Of a stretch of DNA of 64,000 nt, positions 42,713 through 52,047 are shown one piece after another; position 1 is the stretch's first letter, and every line of letters begins with the position of its first letter. The notes under the pieces are model-generated. The model had not been told where the DNA came from and searched no databases. It saw only the letters and a list, made by a program, of their open reading frames with translations. This DNA is from Geoglobus acetivorans (GTDB lineage Archaea > Halobacteriota > Archaeoglobi > Archaeoglobales > Archaeoglobaceae), in the NCBI RefSeq assembly GCF_039641995.1, contig NZ_CP087714.1:1-64000 (forward strand), given 5' to 3'. The translations under genes were made by a program, and so were the position numbers.

Positions 42713-43897
42713 ATGTCAAAAGATTTATCTGCTTTTTTTCAAAAGTATGCAGAGATGCAGACCATCGAGAAAAAACTCATGGAGTCTCTGATCGCAGTGG
42801 TGCTTCTATCAGTCCTCATAATATCCGACAAGATACTCTACCTCGCAATAATACCTGCAATATTTTTCCTGTTTCCCGCCAGGATGCTCGTAAGGGTGGA
42901 GAATTTTCATTTAACAAGTCCAGTTTACGTTGGTGATGAGTTCCACGTGCGGGCGGATTTCACAGTCATTGGATTCGGATACGTGAGGATAAAATACGAT
43001 GTGGAAGATTTGAGTGAAAACCACTCTGATCCCGTCACAGGAGGATTTGTCCCGTTTTTCAGAAAATTCAATTTAACCTTCAAGGGGAAGGTTACCAGAA
43101 GAGGGTTGAGAAACTTCGGAAAATTCAGCTTAGTTTTCGAAAATCCGTTTTTGGTCAATCGAAGAGAAGATGTTATCGATCTCAGAAAATTTGTCGAAAT
43201 CAAGGTCAGAGTTAAGAAAATCAGGAAAATTGGAACCAGAAGAGTGAAAACGAAAAACAGCATACCGGACATAGACAGATCGAAGATAGGTGTCCCAGGT
43301 ACTGATTTCAGAGAGGTCAGGCTATACCATCCTGGAGACCCTGTAAAATTCATCAACTGGAAGGCTACGGCAAGAAAGGGTGAGGTTCTCGTCAATGACT
43401 TCGAGGTGGAGGGTAAAAGAACGATCTGGCTTCTGATAAACACAACAGAAGACACATACTCCGACAGCACATACCTGGACAGCGCCCTAACACTCGCCGC
43501 CTCACTGGCATACTTCTACACGAAAAGAGGACACAAGGTCGCTCTGACCCTGACCGGTTCTGGAAAAACCGTTTATCCAGATTACGGAAGAAAACAGTTT
43601 ACGAGAATTCTCAAAGAACTCAGCAATGCCGGGTTTTCAGGAAAATCTGTATTAAATACATTCTCCGAGACAAAAAAGCTGATGCTGTATTACCAGCCGC
43701 ACATCATTTACATCACATCACCATTCGATGGCCTGGAAATCAGAAGGGAGCTGATCAGGGCAGGGCTTGCATTCAGGATTGTAATGTGTCGGGGCAGACA
43801 GCCTGAAAACGAGATTGCCGGACTGATCATGGGCTGCATTACGAAAGAAAAAATCAAATCAGGTGCTGAGCCAGAGAACAGGCTGGTGGTGGTATGA
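42713..43897 (+). CDS. DUF58 domain protein
   Basis: A 394-residue protein with two N-terminal membrane helices (about 25-57), a beta domain, and the DUF58 core DFREVRLYHPGDPVKFINWKATAR near residues 200-225, followed by a von Willebrand-A-like fold. DUF58 proteins are regularly coupled to MoxR ATPases and transglutaminases, as here, and are thought to assemble or quality-control membrane complexes. It overlaps the next gene by 4 bases. Confidence 0.9.
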   Translation: MSKDLSAFFQKYAEMQTIEKKLMESLIAVVLLSVLIISDKILYLAIIPAIFFLFPARMLVRVENFHLTSPVYVGDEFHVRADFTVIGFGYVRIKYDVEDLSENHSDPVTGGFVPFFRKFNLTFKGKVTRRGLRNFGKFSLVFENPFLVNRREDVIDLRKFVEIKVRVKKIRKIGTRRVKTKNSIPDIDRSKIGVPGTDFREVRLYHPGDPVKFINWKATARKGEVLVNDFEVEGKRTIWLLINTTEDTYSDSTYLDSALTLAASLAYFYTKRGHKVALTLTGSGKTVYPDYGRKQFTRILKELSNAGFSGKSVLNTFSETKKLMLYYQPHIIYITSPFDGLEIRRELIRAGLAFRIVMCRGRQPENEIAGLIMGCITKEKIKSGAEPENRLVVV

Positions 43898-44478
43898 ACT
43901 ACAGATACCTTGCCCTCACACTTGCAGTTGCATCCGGGCTCATATCAGTCAATCATTTCGTACAAACGCCCCTTTACGGGTTCGTAAGGATGTTTGTCCC
44001 TGATGTTGCGGTATATACCATTGTCGCAATACCGGTAATCGCATATCTGAGCAACAGGTCTGTTTTCAGCACTCCATACCTCACAGTTCTCTTAATGCTC
44101 ACCATTCTACCATCGGCAACAGGATTCGAGCTTTTTGAGGGTATCCTGGATAGCATATACTACCTCGGTTTCAGAGATATTTCAAAGGAAATAGCAGGTT
44201 TGCTGAACTTTCCATTTTCAATGGAAATCGCATATACCATATTTTCCGCATTTATAGTCTCGGTGTTTGCAGAAGGGTTGGAAAATCACAGGGTGTCTGA
44301 AAGAGATCATGGAACAGGTTACAGCTATTTACCGACGTTCACGCTCGTTCTCATAATTCTGGCAGGTTATTACCGGCTCCTCAGCAGCATTCCCAGTCTG
44401 GATGCAGGGTTCATGCAGGCACTCATTGCAGCCTTTGCAATTCTGATGGCACTGTGGGCAATGTGGTGGTGGAAGTGA
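43894..44478 (+). CDS. Polytopic membrane protein of the MoxR-DUF58 operon
   Basis: A 194-residue protein with about six hydrophobic helices, ending in the unusual MALWAMWWWK. No family recognised. It lies between the DUF58 and transglutaminase genes and overlaps both, so it is probably a structural membrane subunit of that complex. Confidence 0.75.
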   Translation: MNYRYLALTLAVASGLISVNHFVQTPLYGFVRMFVPDVAVYTIVAIPVIAYLSNRSVFSTPYLTVLLMLTILPSATGFELFEGILDSIYYLGFRDISKEIAGLLNFPFSMEIAYTIFSAFIVSVFAEGLENHRVSERDHGTGYSYLPTFTLVLIILAGYYRLLSSIPSLDAGFMQALIAAFAILMALWAMWWWK

Positions 44479-46949
44479 AGAGTCAGGCAATGGCAGTTGC
44501 AGTGATACTGGGGATTGTGATTCTCGGATCGTTTCTGAGATCACTGGACTTCAGCAACACGGGTTTACCAGGCCTCATTGGGGAAGGAGTGTTCACATCC
44601 AGCGGTCCGGAGAACCAGTATCCCGTCAGTCAGGACGAGGTGAGCGTAGCAAACACAAACAACCCGGTCTGCATGCCCATTTTCACCATCTCAGGGCTGG
44701 ACGCAGAACACACACATCTCAGAACGGGTGTCAGCTCGGAATACAGGGGCGGCAGGTGGATCATGGAGGATCTAAGTTATTCCGACAGTCAGGGGGTGGA
44801 ACTGGGTAAAATCTTTTCAGTAACTCCTCTCGCAACCCTGCAAACAGTCCCTGTGCCGAAAGACACGGTATCGATTTCGCTCCCGTCAGGATACAACAGA
44901 TCGGCAGGGGTCTTCAACGTGGAGGGCAACGTAACCAGATTTTACGGAGTATACGTTTCAGACCTGAAAACATACGAGAATGCTGCACTCGCAAAGATTG
45001 ATCTCGATCAGGAAGAATTTGCGAGAATAAAAAGTCTTGCCGAGGAAATCACAAAAAATGCCACAGACGATTATGAAAAAGCCAGATTGATTGAGGAATA
45101 TCTGAAATCCTCTTACGAGTATTCTCCTTACTTCAACGACAGCGGTGACATGATTTACGATTTTCTATTCGTTGAAAAAAAGGGAATATGCGTTCACTTT
45201 GCCTCAGCATTTGTGGCTCTTGCAACCGCAGTTGATCTGCCCGCAAGGGCAGTTTTTGGATACCTCGCAAAGCCAGCATCCGGCGAACAGGTCGTTTATT
45301 CCTGCCAGGCACACATGTGGGCTGAAGTCAGGATAGGAGACAGGTGGATTGAGTTTGACCCGACGCCACCCTACAGGCTGAGAATCCCCACAGAGACTTC
45401 AATCACATCATGGAGCAGCGAAATCATAGCTGGTCAGCCTTTAAACGTAACCGGGACTGTGAAGCTGATGGATGGTAGAGCCGTTGAAAGCGGGTATGTG
45501 GAGATTTATCTGAAGAAAGACAAGAACTCGAGTTCCGGAGAACTTATCGGCATTTCCCGCATCACCAATGGTAGCTTCAGCCTTTCGAAGGTGGTCAACG
45601 AGACCGGCAGGTTCAGCATAGTTGCCCACTATACAGGCAGTCTCCTCTACTCTGACTCCTGGAGCGATCCTGAAGTTGTTGTTTACGAAAAAACCGAAAT
45701 ATTGATCAATCTGAACGATCCTGTCCCGACAGAGTTTCTGCTGAAAGGCAGCGTAACGTGCAGTGCGAGCCAGAACGAAAGCCAGGTGATAATCTATGTA
45801 GACGGGGTCGAAAAAACCATTTTAACTGAAAAGAACGGTTCGTTTTCGATCCCCGTCAAATTACCGGAAGGTGAACACGAAATAAGAGTTTTGTTCCCCC
45901 GACAGGGCTTGTGTGCTGAAGCCAGCCTGGAAAAACACGTTCGTGCAGGCACTCTGAAAATTGTGGCCGAACCTCCAGAAATCACTGCGGGAGAGGGCAA
46001 CACGGTAGCCATCCACGTTAACTTTAACGAGGAGCCTTACGAGGGGCTAATTGAGGTAAACGGTGAGGTCTACAGAATTAACGGAACGCTGAATCTCACT
46101 CTGAAACCCGAATCTCCCGGGCCATACACGCTCAATTTCAGGGCTGGTGGGCTTGAAACCAGCGTTACGCTATCTGCCAAGGCCAGAACTATCATCAAGG
46201 CAGAGGAAAAAAACGGTTATCTTGAGATAAGGGTTTCGGATTCGTTTGGCAGCAGACTCAACGGCACCGTATTTGTCAACGACGTGCCCGTTGAACTCAG
46301 AAACGGTGTTGCTGTTGCTGAGAAAACAGACGGAAGGGCAAAAATAAAGTATCCCGGAGACCGGTATCACTTTCCGGCGGAAATCGAGTATTCGCAGGCA
46401 AATGTGTTCATGTACCTGATTCCACCAGTTTTGCTGGCTCCTGCCATTTACGTTTACTATTACCGCTTCCATCCGAGACTTGAGGTGAAGCTGGAAAAGG
46501 AGTATCCCGAACTTCCTGATATATGGGGAGTTGGTGAAGAGATAGAAGTCTCTGTCAGATCAAACCTTCCATATACCATAACCTCCGATAGCCGAATCCT
46601 GAGTAACAGGATTGCCTTCGATTCACCGGGGCCGAAGGAGATTACCGTCAGCGCAATTAAAGACGGAAGAGTGAGGAAAAAAACGAAAGTTGCAGTCCTG
46701 ATAGTGGAAGATTACGGTAAAGGTGTTGAAGAGGTTTACAGAATGTTCGAAAACGAGATACGAAGGAAAGGTGTCGATCCCGAAAATTTAACGGCGAGAG
46801 AGATCATGATACTTGTAAAATCTGAAAAAAGAGAGAAGTTTCTCAGACTGTTTGAACTCTACGAATATGCCGGAAAAAGGCAGTATTCAAGGCAGGAGTT
46901 TGTTGAGGCGTTTGAGATCTATACTGAACTGAGGAGGAGTTTGAAATGA
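44454..46949 (+). CDS. Membrane-anchored transglutaminase-like protein
   Basis: About 831 residues. An N-terminal membrane helix is followed by a large outward-facing region with the transglutaminase-like core: Cys in KGICVHFASAFVALA (near residue 245), His in AHMWAEV (near 281) and Asp in EFDPTP (near 297), giving the full Cys-His-Asp triad. Several Ig/carboxypeptidase-regulatory-like beta domains with many N-x-S/T sequons follow, then a second helix (about 650-670) and a cytoplasmic tail. The start is uncertain between GTGs at 44454-44475 and the ATG at 44490. It probably processes surface proteins. Confidence 0.87.
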   Translation: MGNVVVEVKSQAMAVAVILGIVILGSFLRSLDFSNTGLPGLIGEGVFTSSGPENQYPVSQDEVSVANTNNPVCMPIFTISGLDAEHTHLRTGVSSEYRGGRWIMEDLSYSDSQGVELGKIFSVTPLATLQTVPVPKDTVSISLPSGYNRSAGVFNVEGNVTRFYGVYVSDLKTYENAALAKIDLDQEEFARIKSLAEEITKNATDDYEKARLIEEYLKSSYEYSPYFNDSGDMIYDFLFVEKKGICVHFASAFVALATAVDLPARAVFGYLAKPASGEQVVYSCQAHMWAEVRIGDRWIEFDPTPPYRLRIPTETSITSWSSEIIAGQPLNVTGTVKLMDGRAVESGYVEIYLKKDKNSSSGELIGISRITNGSFSLSKVVNETGRFSIVAHYTGSLLYSDSWSDPEVVVYEKTEILINLNDPVPTEFLLKGSVTCSASQNESQVIIYVDGVEKTILTEKNGSFSIPVKLPEGEHEIRVLFPRQGLCAEASLEKHVRAGTLKIVAEPPEITAGEGNTVAIHVNFNEEPYEGLIEVNGEVYRINGTLNLTLKPESPGPYTLNFRAGGLETSVTLSAKARTIIKAEEKNGYLEIRVSDSFGSRLNGTVFVNDVPVELRNGVAVAEKTDGRAKIKYPGDRYHFPAEIEYSQANVFMYLIPPVLLAPAIYVYYYRFHPRLEVKLEKEYPELPDIWGVGEEIEVSVRSNLPYTITSDSRILSNRIAFDSPGPKEITVSAIKDGRVRKKTKVAVLIVEDYGKGVEEVYRMFENEIRRKGVDPENLTAREIMILVKSEKREKFLRLFELYEYAGKRQYSRQEFVEAFEIYTELRRSLK

Positions 46950-47863
46950 GATGGGTCATCGGAGGGGCAGGCATAGTCCTGATGGCTGTGAAATACATTC
47001 AGACTGGAGATTACATGCCGGCCATAATCCTGACCGGGCTTCTGACCATGTATGAGATTTTCAGCAGAATTGGAAGGCTTGAGATTGCGAGGGTTCCTTT
47101 GGCGTTTGCAGCATCATATTACTTTTTCACCCAGAGTGGGGAGTTCTTAATCACCGGCTCCGATAGCTTCACAATCCTGTTTTCAACCGGACTTGCACTT
47201 ACCGCATTTCCGGCAAGATACCGCTGGGGTGCATACATCTCCTCAGCAGGCATAGCATTAATCGCAGCATCGCTTATATTCATCCCCGAATCCGTTCCGG
47301 TGTACAGGTACAGATTTATGCTGGCAGCAATAGTGGGCTTTCTGGCAGTAACGTCCATTCTCAGTCTCTTTTCAGAAAAATTCGAATTTCTTGTGTCTCA
47401 GAGGTTTGCAATAGGGTTTATTGCAGGGCTTGCAGGCATATACTACACAGAGCTTCGTCCGATACTTGCTCCGGGGTTAAAGAGCCTTGGAGACTGGCTG
47501 ATAGTCGCAGGAGCCATTTACTACCTTGCAGGAAGACTCAGATTTGAAATTGAAGAAGAGGCAGAAGAGCACGACCAGATGGACTTCGAAACGCTGGCAG
47601 AGAGAGCAGAAAAGGAATATCTGGAGAACGGAGATCCTCTACCTCTCGCCGTCCTGATTTCACATACATTCGGTAAGGCAGGAGTTTCACCTCTCAAAGC
47701 CGAACAGGTGTTGCGTGACCTGATCGATCCTGAAAAAACACCAAAATATGCATTTGGCTTTGAAAAGGCAATAATTCAATCAAGGAAAAAGAAAAGGAGG
47801 CTTAAAAAGCTTGAAAGTATTAAAAACAAAATGAAAGAGGCTGGTGGAGAGTATGGAGACTGA
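46946..47863 (+). CDS. Membrane protein with cytoplasmic C-terminal domain, MoxR operon
   Basis: A 305-residue protein. About eight hydrophobic helices fill residues 1-200; the remaining 100 residues are charged and helical (FETLAERAEKEYLENGD, ending in a Lys/Arg-rich stretch). No family recognised. It overlaps the transglutaminase gene by 4 bases. The cytoplasmic tail is a plausible contact site for the MoxR ATPase encoded next; this is inference. Confidence 0.75.
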   Translation: MRWVIGGAGIVLMAVKYIQTGDYMPAIILTGLLTMYEIFSRIGRLEIARVPLAFAASYYFFTQSGEFLITGSDSFTILFSTGLALTAFPARYRWGAYISSAGIALIAASLIFIPESVPVYRYRFMLAAIVGFLAVTSILSLFSEKFEFLVSQRFAIGFIAGLAGIYYTELRPILAPGLKSLGDWLIVAGAIYYLAGRLRFEIEEEAEEHDQMDFETLAERAEKEYLENGDPLPLAVLISHTFGKAGVSPLKAEQVLRDLIDPEKTPKYAFGFEKAIIQSRKKKRRLKKLESIKNKMKEAGGEYGD

Positions 47864-48806
47864 AGTCTTTGTTAAAAAGTCTGAAGAGATTCTGGAAGTC
47901 GTTTCAGAATATTTTGTGGGAAAGAAAGACGTGATAAGGAGAGTTCTTGCAGCAGCACTTTCAAACGGGAATGTTCTTTTCGAAGATTTTCCGGGACTCG
48001 GAAAGACTCTCCTTGCAAAGGTTTTCGCCAGAGCCATCGGAGCGGACTACAGGAGAATCCAGTTCACTCCAGATTTGCTCCCCTCAGACATTACCGGAAC
48101 CAAGATACTGAGAGACGGGAGATTTGTGCTGCAAAGGGGGCCAATATTCACACATGTTCTGCTTGCCGACGAGATCAACAGAAGTCCACCAAAAACACAG
48201 TCAGCTCTGCTTGAGGCAATGGAGGAGAGGCAGGTTACAATAGAGGGTGAGACATTGAGGCTGCCCGAACCATTTTTTGTTCTTGCAACCCAGAACCCCG
48301 TGGAACAGGAAGGTACCTACCCGCTGCCCGAAGCACAGATTGACAGATTTCTGATCAGGCTGAAGCCTGGATATCCCGAAAGTGTCGATGACGAAATGGA
48401 AATTCTCAGAAGGAGGATTTCATGGAAGATGGATGATCCGATTGAGCTTGTAAAGCCCGCAGTGAGTTTGCAGGAATTCAGAGAGATGCAGATGATGACT
48501 GAAAACGTTTTTGTAGATGAGAAAATACTTAAATATATATCCGAAATCGTCAGAGCAACCAGGAGTCACGAAATGGTAGAGATTGGATCGAGTCCGAGAG
48601 GAGGTCTCGCTCTGCTGAAAATGGCAAGGTCTCTGGCACTGATGGATGGCAGGAACTATGTAATTCCGGATGACGTTAAGAGCGTTGCAGTTGACTGCCT
48701 TGCCCACAGAATAATGCTTAAAATAGAATACGAAATAGAGGGAGAAAATCAGGAGAGGATCGTGGAGGATGTGCTTAACAGTGTGAAGGTTCCAAAAGGT
48801 GAATGA
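47853..48806 (+). CDS. MoxR-type AAA+ ATPase
   Basis: A chaperone-like AAA+ ATPase of 317 residues. Walker A is GLGKTLLAK (near residue 48), Walker B LLADEINRSPPKTQSALLEAM (near 108), sensor 1 ATQNPVEQEGTYPLPEAQ, then a C-terminal lid. This matches the MoxR subgroup that remodels von Willebrand-A partners such as DUF58. The ATG at 47853 is preferred, since GGTGGAG lies at Shine-Dalgarno distance; the GTG at 47844 is within that site. Last gene of the five-gene module, although the CinA-like gene overlaps it. Confidence 0.93.
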   Translation: METEVFVKKSEEILEVVSEYFVGKKDVIRRVLAAALSNGNVLFEDFPGLGKTLLAKVFARAIGADYRRIQFTPDLLPSDITGTKILRDGRFVLQRGPIFTHVLLADEINRSPPKTQSALLEAMEERQVTIEGETLRLPEPFFVLATQNPVEQEGTYPLPEAQIDRFLIRLKPGYPESVDDEMEILRRRISWKMDDPIELVKPAVSLQEFREMQMMTENVFVDEKILKYISEIVRATRSHEMVEIGSSPRGGLALLKMARSLALMDGRNYVIPDDVKSVAVDCLAHRIMLKIEYEIEGENQERIVEDVLNSVKVPKGE

Positions 48807-48807
48807 A

Positions 48808-49482
48808 ATGAAATTTGCCATCTTGGTCGTTGGAAATGAAATACTGAGTGGAGAGGTTCAGGAAAGTAACGCAAATTACATTGCCAAAAAGCTCACCATG
48901 ATGGGGCACAGGGTTGAGAGAATAGTTACGGTTCCGGACAGGGTCGAGGATATTGCTGAAGAGCTGAAAAGGTTGCTCAGATACGATTTTGTCTTCGTAA
49001 CCGGAGGTCTCGGAGCCACGCACGACGACGTTACCGCCGAAGGGATTGCGAGGGCAATCGAGAGAAGGCTCATTCACAGCGATGAGGTGGAGAGATTCGT
49101 GAAAAGATGGACGGACAAGAGAGAGGTCATAAACAAGGTCTCTCAGGTACCGATGGGTGCAGAGATAATAGAGAACAGTGTTGGTGTTGTTCCGGCATTT
49201 GTGATTGACAAGGTTGCCGCACTGCCCGGTGTGCCAAACGAGATGAGGGATACGTTCGGAAAGATCGTCAAGAGGTTCTCCAAGGAGGATTATCATGTAG
49301 ATTACCTGAGAATCGATGGGTACGAGGAGAACATAGTGAACCAGCTCCATAAAGTCGTTGAAAAGTTCCCCGAAGTTGAGATAGGGTCGTATCCAAAACC
49401 AGGATACGTGCTTGTAAAGTTCTCAGGAAGGGATCCATCAAAGGTTGCAGAGGCAAAGAAATATCTTGAGAGCCTGCTATGA
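48808..49482 (+). CDS. CinA N-terminal/MoaB-like molybdopterin-binding domain protein
   Basis: A 224-residue protein with the molybdopterin-binding (MoCF) fold: VVGNEILSGEVQESNANYIAKKL at the start and VFVTGGLGATHDDVT near residue 65 are typical of CinA-type proteins. In bacteria CinA is a nicotinamide-nucleotide/ADP-ribose hydrolase; archaeal stand-alone forms lack the deamidase domain. The ATG at 48808 follows AAAGGTGA by 5 bases; a GTG at 48799 is less likely. It starts just after moxR and overlaps the riboflavin gene by 4 bases. Confidence 0.85.
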   Translation: MKFAILVVGNEILSGEVQESNANYIAKKLTMMGHRVERIVTVPDRVEDIAEELKRLLRYDFVFVTGGLGATHDDVTAEGIARAIERRLIHSDEVERFVKRWTDKREVINKVSQVPMGAEIIENSVGVVPAFVIDKVAALPGVPNEMRDTFGKIVKRFSKEDYHVDYLRIDGYEENIVNQLHKVVEKFPEVEIGSYPKPGYVLVKFSGRDPSKVAEAKKYLESLL

Positions 49483-50144
49483 GGAGACCGTTTGTTTTCA
49501 TAAATTCTGCAGTGAGTCTTGATGGAAAGATAAGCAACGAGAGAAGAGAACAGGTGAAGATTTCAAGCCCCGAAGACTTTGCAGTGGTTGATAAACTGAG
49601 GGCAGAGAGTGATGCAATTCTCGTTGGAATTGGAACCGTTCTCTCTGATGATCCCAAACTGACGGTGAAAAACCCTGATCTGAGAGAAGAGAGGGTCAGA
49701 CAGGGGTTACCGCCAAATCCGGTTAGAGTAGTGGCAGACAGCCTGGCCAGAACACCTCTCAATGCCCAGGTGCTTAACAGTGATGCCAGGACGGTGATTG
49801 CAGTTTCAGAGAGAGCTGAGGGAGAGAGAATAGAGAAGCTAAAGGAGAAGGCCGAAATAGTAGTCGCAGGAAAGAACAGAGTGGATCTGAAAGCCCTGAT
49901 GGAGTACCTGTGGGACGCAGGCATTAGAAAACTGATGGTAGAGGGCGGAAGTGAGATAAATTACACATTCATCAAAGAGGGTCTTGTGGACGAAATCAGA
50001 GTTTTCTATTCCGGAATTGTTATTGGTGGTGCCAAAGCCCCCACCCTTGTGTCAGGAAAATCTTTTGATGTGCCTGTAAAGTTCAAAATAAAAAGCTGCG
50101 AGATTCTCGGCAATGGCGTTGCTGTCGTGTGGAGTTTGAGATAG
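49479..50144 (+). CDS. 2,5-diamino-6-(ribosylamino)pyrimidinone 5'-phosphate reductase
   Basis: A riboflavin and F420-flavin pathway reductase, homologous to the RibD C-terminal domain and archaeal ArfC. It has 221 residues. NSAVSLDGKI at the start, LVGIGTVLSDDPKLTV near residue 50 and VEGGSEINYTFI near 155 are the NADPH- and substrate-binding motifs. Archaea reduce before deamination, so this acts directly after GTP cyclohydrolase III/ArfB. It overlaps the CinA-like gene by 4 bases. Confidence 0.92.
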   Translation: MRRPFVFINSAVSLDGKISNERREQVKISSPEDFAVVDKLRAESDAILVGIGTVLSDDPKLTVKNPDLREERVRQGLPPNPVRVVADSLARTPLNAQVLNSDARTVIAVSERAEGERIEKLKEKAEIVVAGKNRVDLKALMEYLWDAGIRKLMVEGGSEINYTFIKEGLVDEIRVFYSGIVIGGAKAPTLVSGKSFDVPVKFKIKSCEILGNGVAVVWSLR

Positions 50145-50150
50145 CTGAAA

Positions 50151-50192
50151 TTCTGGAAAATTTTTTTAAGATGATGAGTGCAAGCAAGTAGC
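50151..50192 (+). promoter_or_regulatory. Promoter of ppaC
   Basis: GGAAAATTTTTTTAAGATG near 50156-50174 is a TATA-like element about 25 bases ahead of the ATG at 50193. The layout, with AAATTTT-TTAAGA then GCA and AGCATGATA at the start codon, is strikingly similar to the region ahead of the Usp gene at 51193. Confidence 0.5.
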
Positions 50193-51116
50193 ATGATATA
50201 TGTTATCGGACATAAGAATCCGGACACAGACAGTATATGCTCAGCTATCGCTTATGCAGAGCTTAAGAAAAAGCTTGGCGTTGACGTAAAAGCTGCCAGA
50301 AATGGAGAAATTAACCCCGAAACTGCATTCGTGCTGGAAAAGTTTGGTTTCGATGTGCCGGAACTTGTTACAGATGGCACAGATAAGAAGCTGATTCTCG
50401 TTGATCACAGCGATGTTTCCCAGTGTGTCGAGAATTTAGACAAAGCTGAAATTGTCGAAATAATAGACCATCACAAGATTGGAGATGTGACCACTCCAAA
50501 CCCGATATTCTTCCTCGCAATGCCTGTAGGCTCCACAGCGACGGTTGTAAAGACACTTTATGACTATTACAACGTGGAGATCAGCAAGGAAATTGCAGGA
50601 ATTCTACTCTCAGCCATCCTCAGCGATACGGTGATTTTCAAATCACCGACGACAACTGATAAGGACATAAACGCAGCTGAGGAGCTGGCAAAGATTGCCG
50701 GAATTGAGGACCTGAACACGTTCGGCATTCAGGTGAAGTCCAAGCTCTCAGATGTTGAGAAGCTTACCGCTGAGGAGATAATAACGAGAGACTTCAAGGA
50801 TTTCAACATGTCTGGAAAGAAGGTGGGGATAGGACAGATAGAGCTCGTGGACCTCAAGCTGATAGAGGAGAGGATAGACGAGCTTCTCCAGAAGATGGCG
50901 GAGATAAAGGAGGAAGGCAACTACAGCGGGATGTACCTCATGCTCACGGACATAATCAGGGAAGGTACCCTGCTCCTCGCCATCGTGGACGACGAAAAAG
51001 TCGTGGAGAGAGCGTTCGGCAAGAAGCTCGAAAACAGCAGGGTCTGGCTGGACAAGGTCATGAGCAGAAAGAAAGAGATTGTTCCACCACTCGAAAGCGC
51101 ATACTCTGCTGGCTGA
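50193..51116 (+). CDS. ppaC: Manganese-dependent (family II) inorganic pyrophosphatase
   Basis: Hydrolyses pyrophosphate and drives biosynthesis. It has 307 residues, the normal family II length. The DHH-superfamily motifs GHKNPDTDS at residues 5-13, LVDHSD near 73 and IIDHHKIG near 94 bind the metals; the C-terminal DHHA2 domain holds MLTDIIREG and SRKKEIVPPL. The start at 50193 (MIYVIGHKN) matches the family and the promoter position; the GTG at 50178 is rejected. A T-run follows the stop. Confidence 0.96.
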   Translation: MIYVIGHKNPDTDSICSAIAYAELKKKLGVDVKAARNGEINPETAFVLEKFGFDVPELVTDGTDKKLILVDHSDVSQCVENLDKAEIVEIIDHHKIGDVTTPNPIFFLAMPVGSTATVVKTLYDYYNVEISKEIAGILLSAILSDTVIFKSPTTTDKDINAAEELAKIAGIEDLNTFGIQVKSKLSDVEKLTAEEIITRDFKDFNMSGKKVGIGQIELVDLKLIEERIDELLQKMAEIKEEGNYSGMYLMLTDIIREGTLLLAIVDDEKVVERAFGKKLENSRVWLDKVMSRKKEIVPPLESAYSAG

Positions 51117-51119
51117 TTA

Positions 51120-51135
51120 TTCCCTTTTTTTCACA
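51120..51135 (+). terminator. Poly-T terminator after ppaC
   Basis: TTCCCTTTTTTTCAC just after the ppaC stop has seven consecutive T, typical of intrinsic archaeal termination. Confidence 0.5.
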
Positions 51136-51192
51136 ATCGGAGATGAATAACGTCGAAAAAAATTTTAAGAAGGTGCTGCACTACTTATTAGC

Positions 51193-52047
51193 ATGATAAA
51201 AAGAGTCCTGTTCCCGACAGATTTCTCAAAAGCAAGTGAAGAAGGTATTTGTGTTTTCGAAGACCTCAAATCTGTGGGGCTTGAAGAGGTAATAATAACG
51301 CATGTCATAGACCTGAACAGGCTCATCGGTCCTGTTTCCGGAATCGACATTCCCGCTGTAATACACGATTACGAGGAAGAGAGCAACCAGAACCTCAGAA
51401 AGTTCGCCGAACTTATAGAAAAAACGGGTGTGAAAGCAATTATAGATGACATAAGAATGGGTGAACCATCATCCACAATATGTGATGTCGCTGAGGAAAA
51501 GGGCGTGGATGCAGTAGTAATTCCCTCTCACGGAAAAAGCCTGCTCGCAGGGGTTCTTCTCGGCAGCGTCTCTGAAGGCGTCGTGAGGAGGAGCAAGAAA
51601 CCTGTTCTCGTCGTGAAACTGACCGCCCAGAATAATGGAGATATCAGAAAGGAGTTTGACAGGCTTTTCAGCAGGATACTGTTTGCCTACGACTTTTCCG
51701 AGCAATCAGACAGGCTCAAAGACTACGTGAAGATATTTGCAGAAAAAGGCGGGTCTGATGAGGTTATGATAGTGCACGTTATCGAGAAGGGCGAAGAGCT
51801 GTCCGACGATCAAATAGAAAAACTTGAAAGCATCAAAAGAGAATTTGAGGACGCTGGAGTTTCGTCAGACCTGTTCATTGAAAGCGGAACTCCGTACAAG
51901 GAAATTGCAAGACTGGTAGACGAAAAACTTGCCTCGCTCGTTGCCATCTCCAGCACAGGAAAGGGCCTGATCAAATCTCTGCTTGGTGGCACTGCTGACA
52001 ATGTCGTGAGGAGGAGTAAAGTACCGGTATTTGTTTACAAGCAATGA
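51193..52047 (+). CDS. Tandem universal stress protein (UspA-like)
   Basis: Two Usp domains in 284 residues. Domain 1 (about 1-142) starts VLFPTDFSKAS and ends with GSVSEGVVRRSKKPVLVV; domain 2 (about 152-284) starts ILFAYDFSEQS and ends GTADNVVRRSKVPVFVY. Each has the G-x2-x9-G-S/T type nucleotide-binding signature. The protein may bind ATP in the stress response. The ATG lies about 25 bases after a TATA-like AAAAAAATTTTAAG. It overlaps the Brix gene by 4 bases, so it leads the Brix-Pcc1-prefoldin operon. Confidence 0.9.
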   Translation: MIKRVLFPTDFSKASEEGICVFEDLKSVGLEEVIITHVIDLNRLIGPVSGIDIPAVIHDYEEESNQNLRKFAELIEKTGVKAIIDDIRMGEPSSTICDVAEEKGVDAVVIPSHGKSLLAGVLLGSVSEGVVRRSKKPVLVVKLTAQNNGDIRKEFDRLFSRILFAYDFSEQSDRLKDYVKIFAEKGGSDEVMIVHVIEKGEELSDDQIEKLESIKREFEDAGVSSDLFIESGTPYKEIARLVDEKLASLVAISSTGKGLIKSLLGGTADNVVRRSKVPVFVYKQ

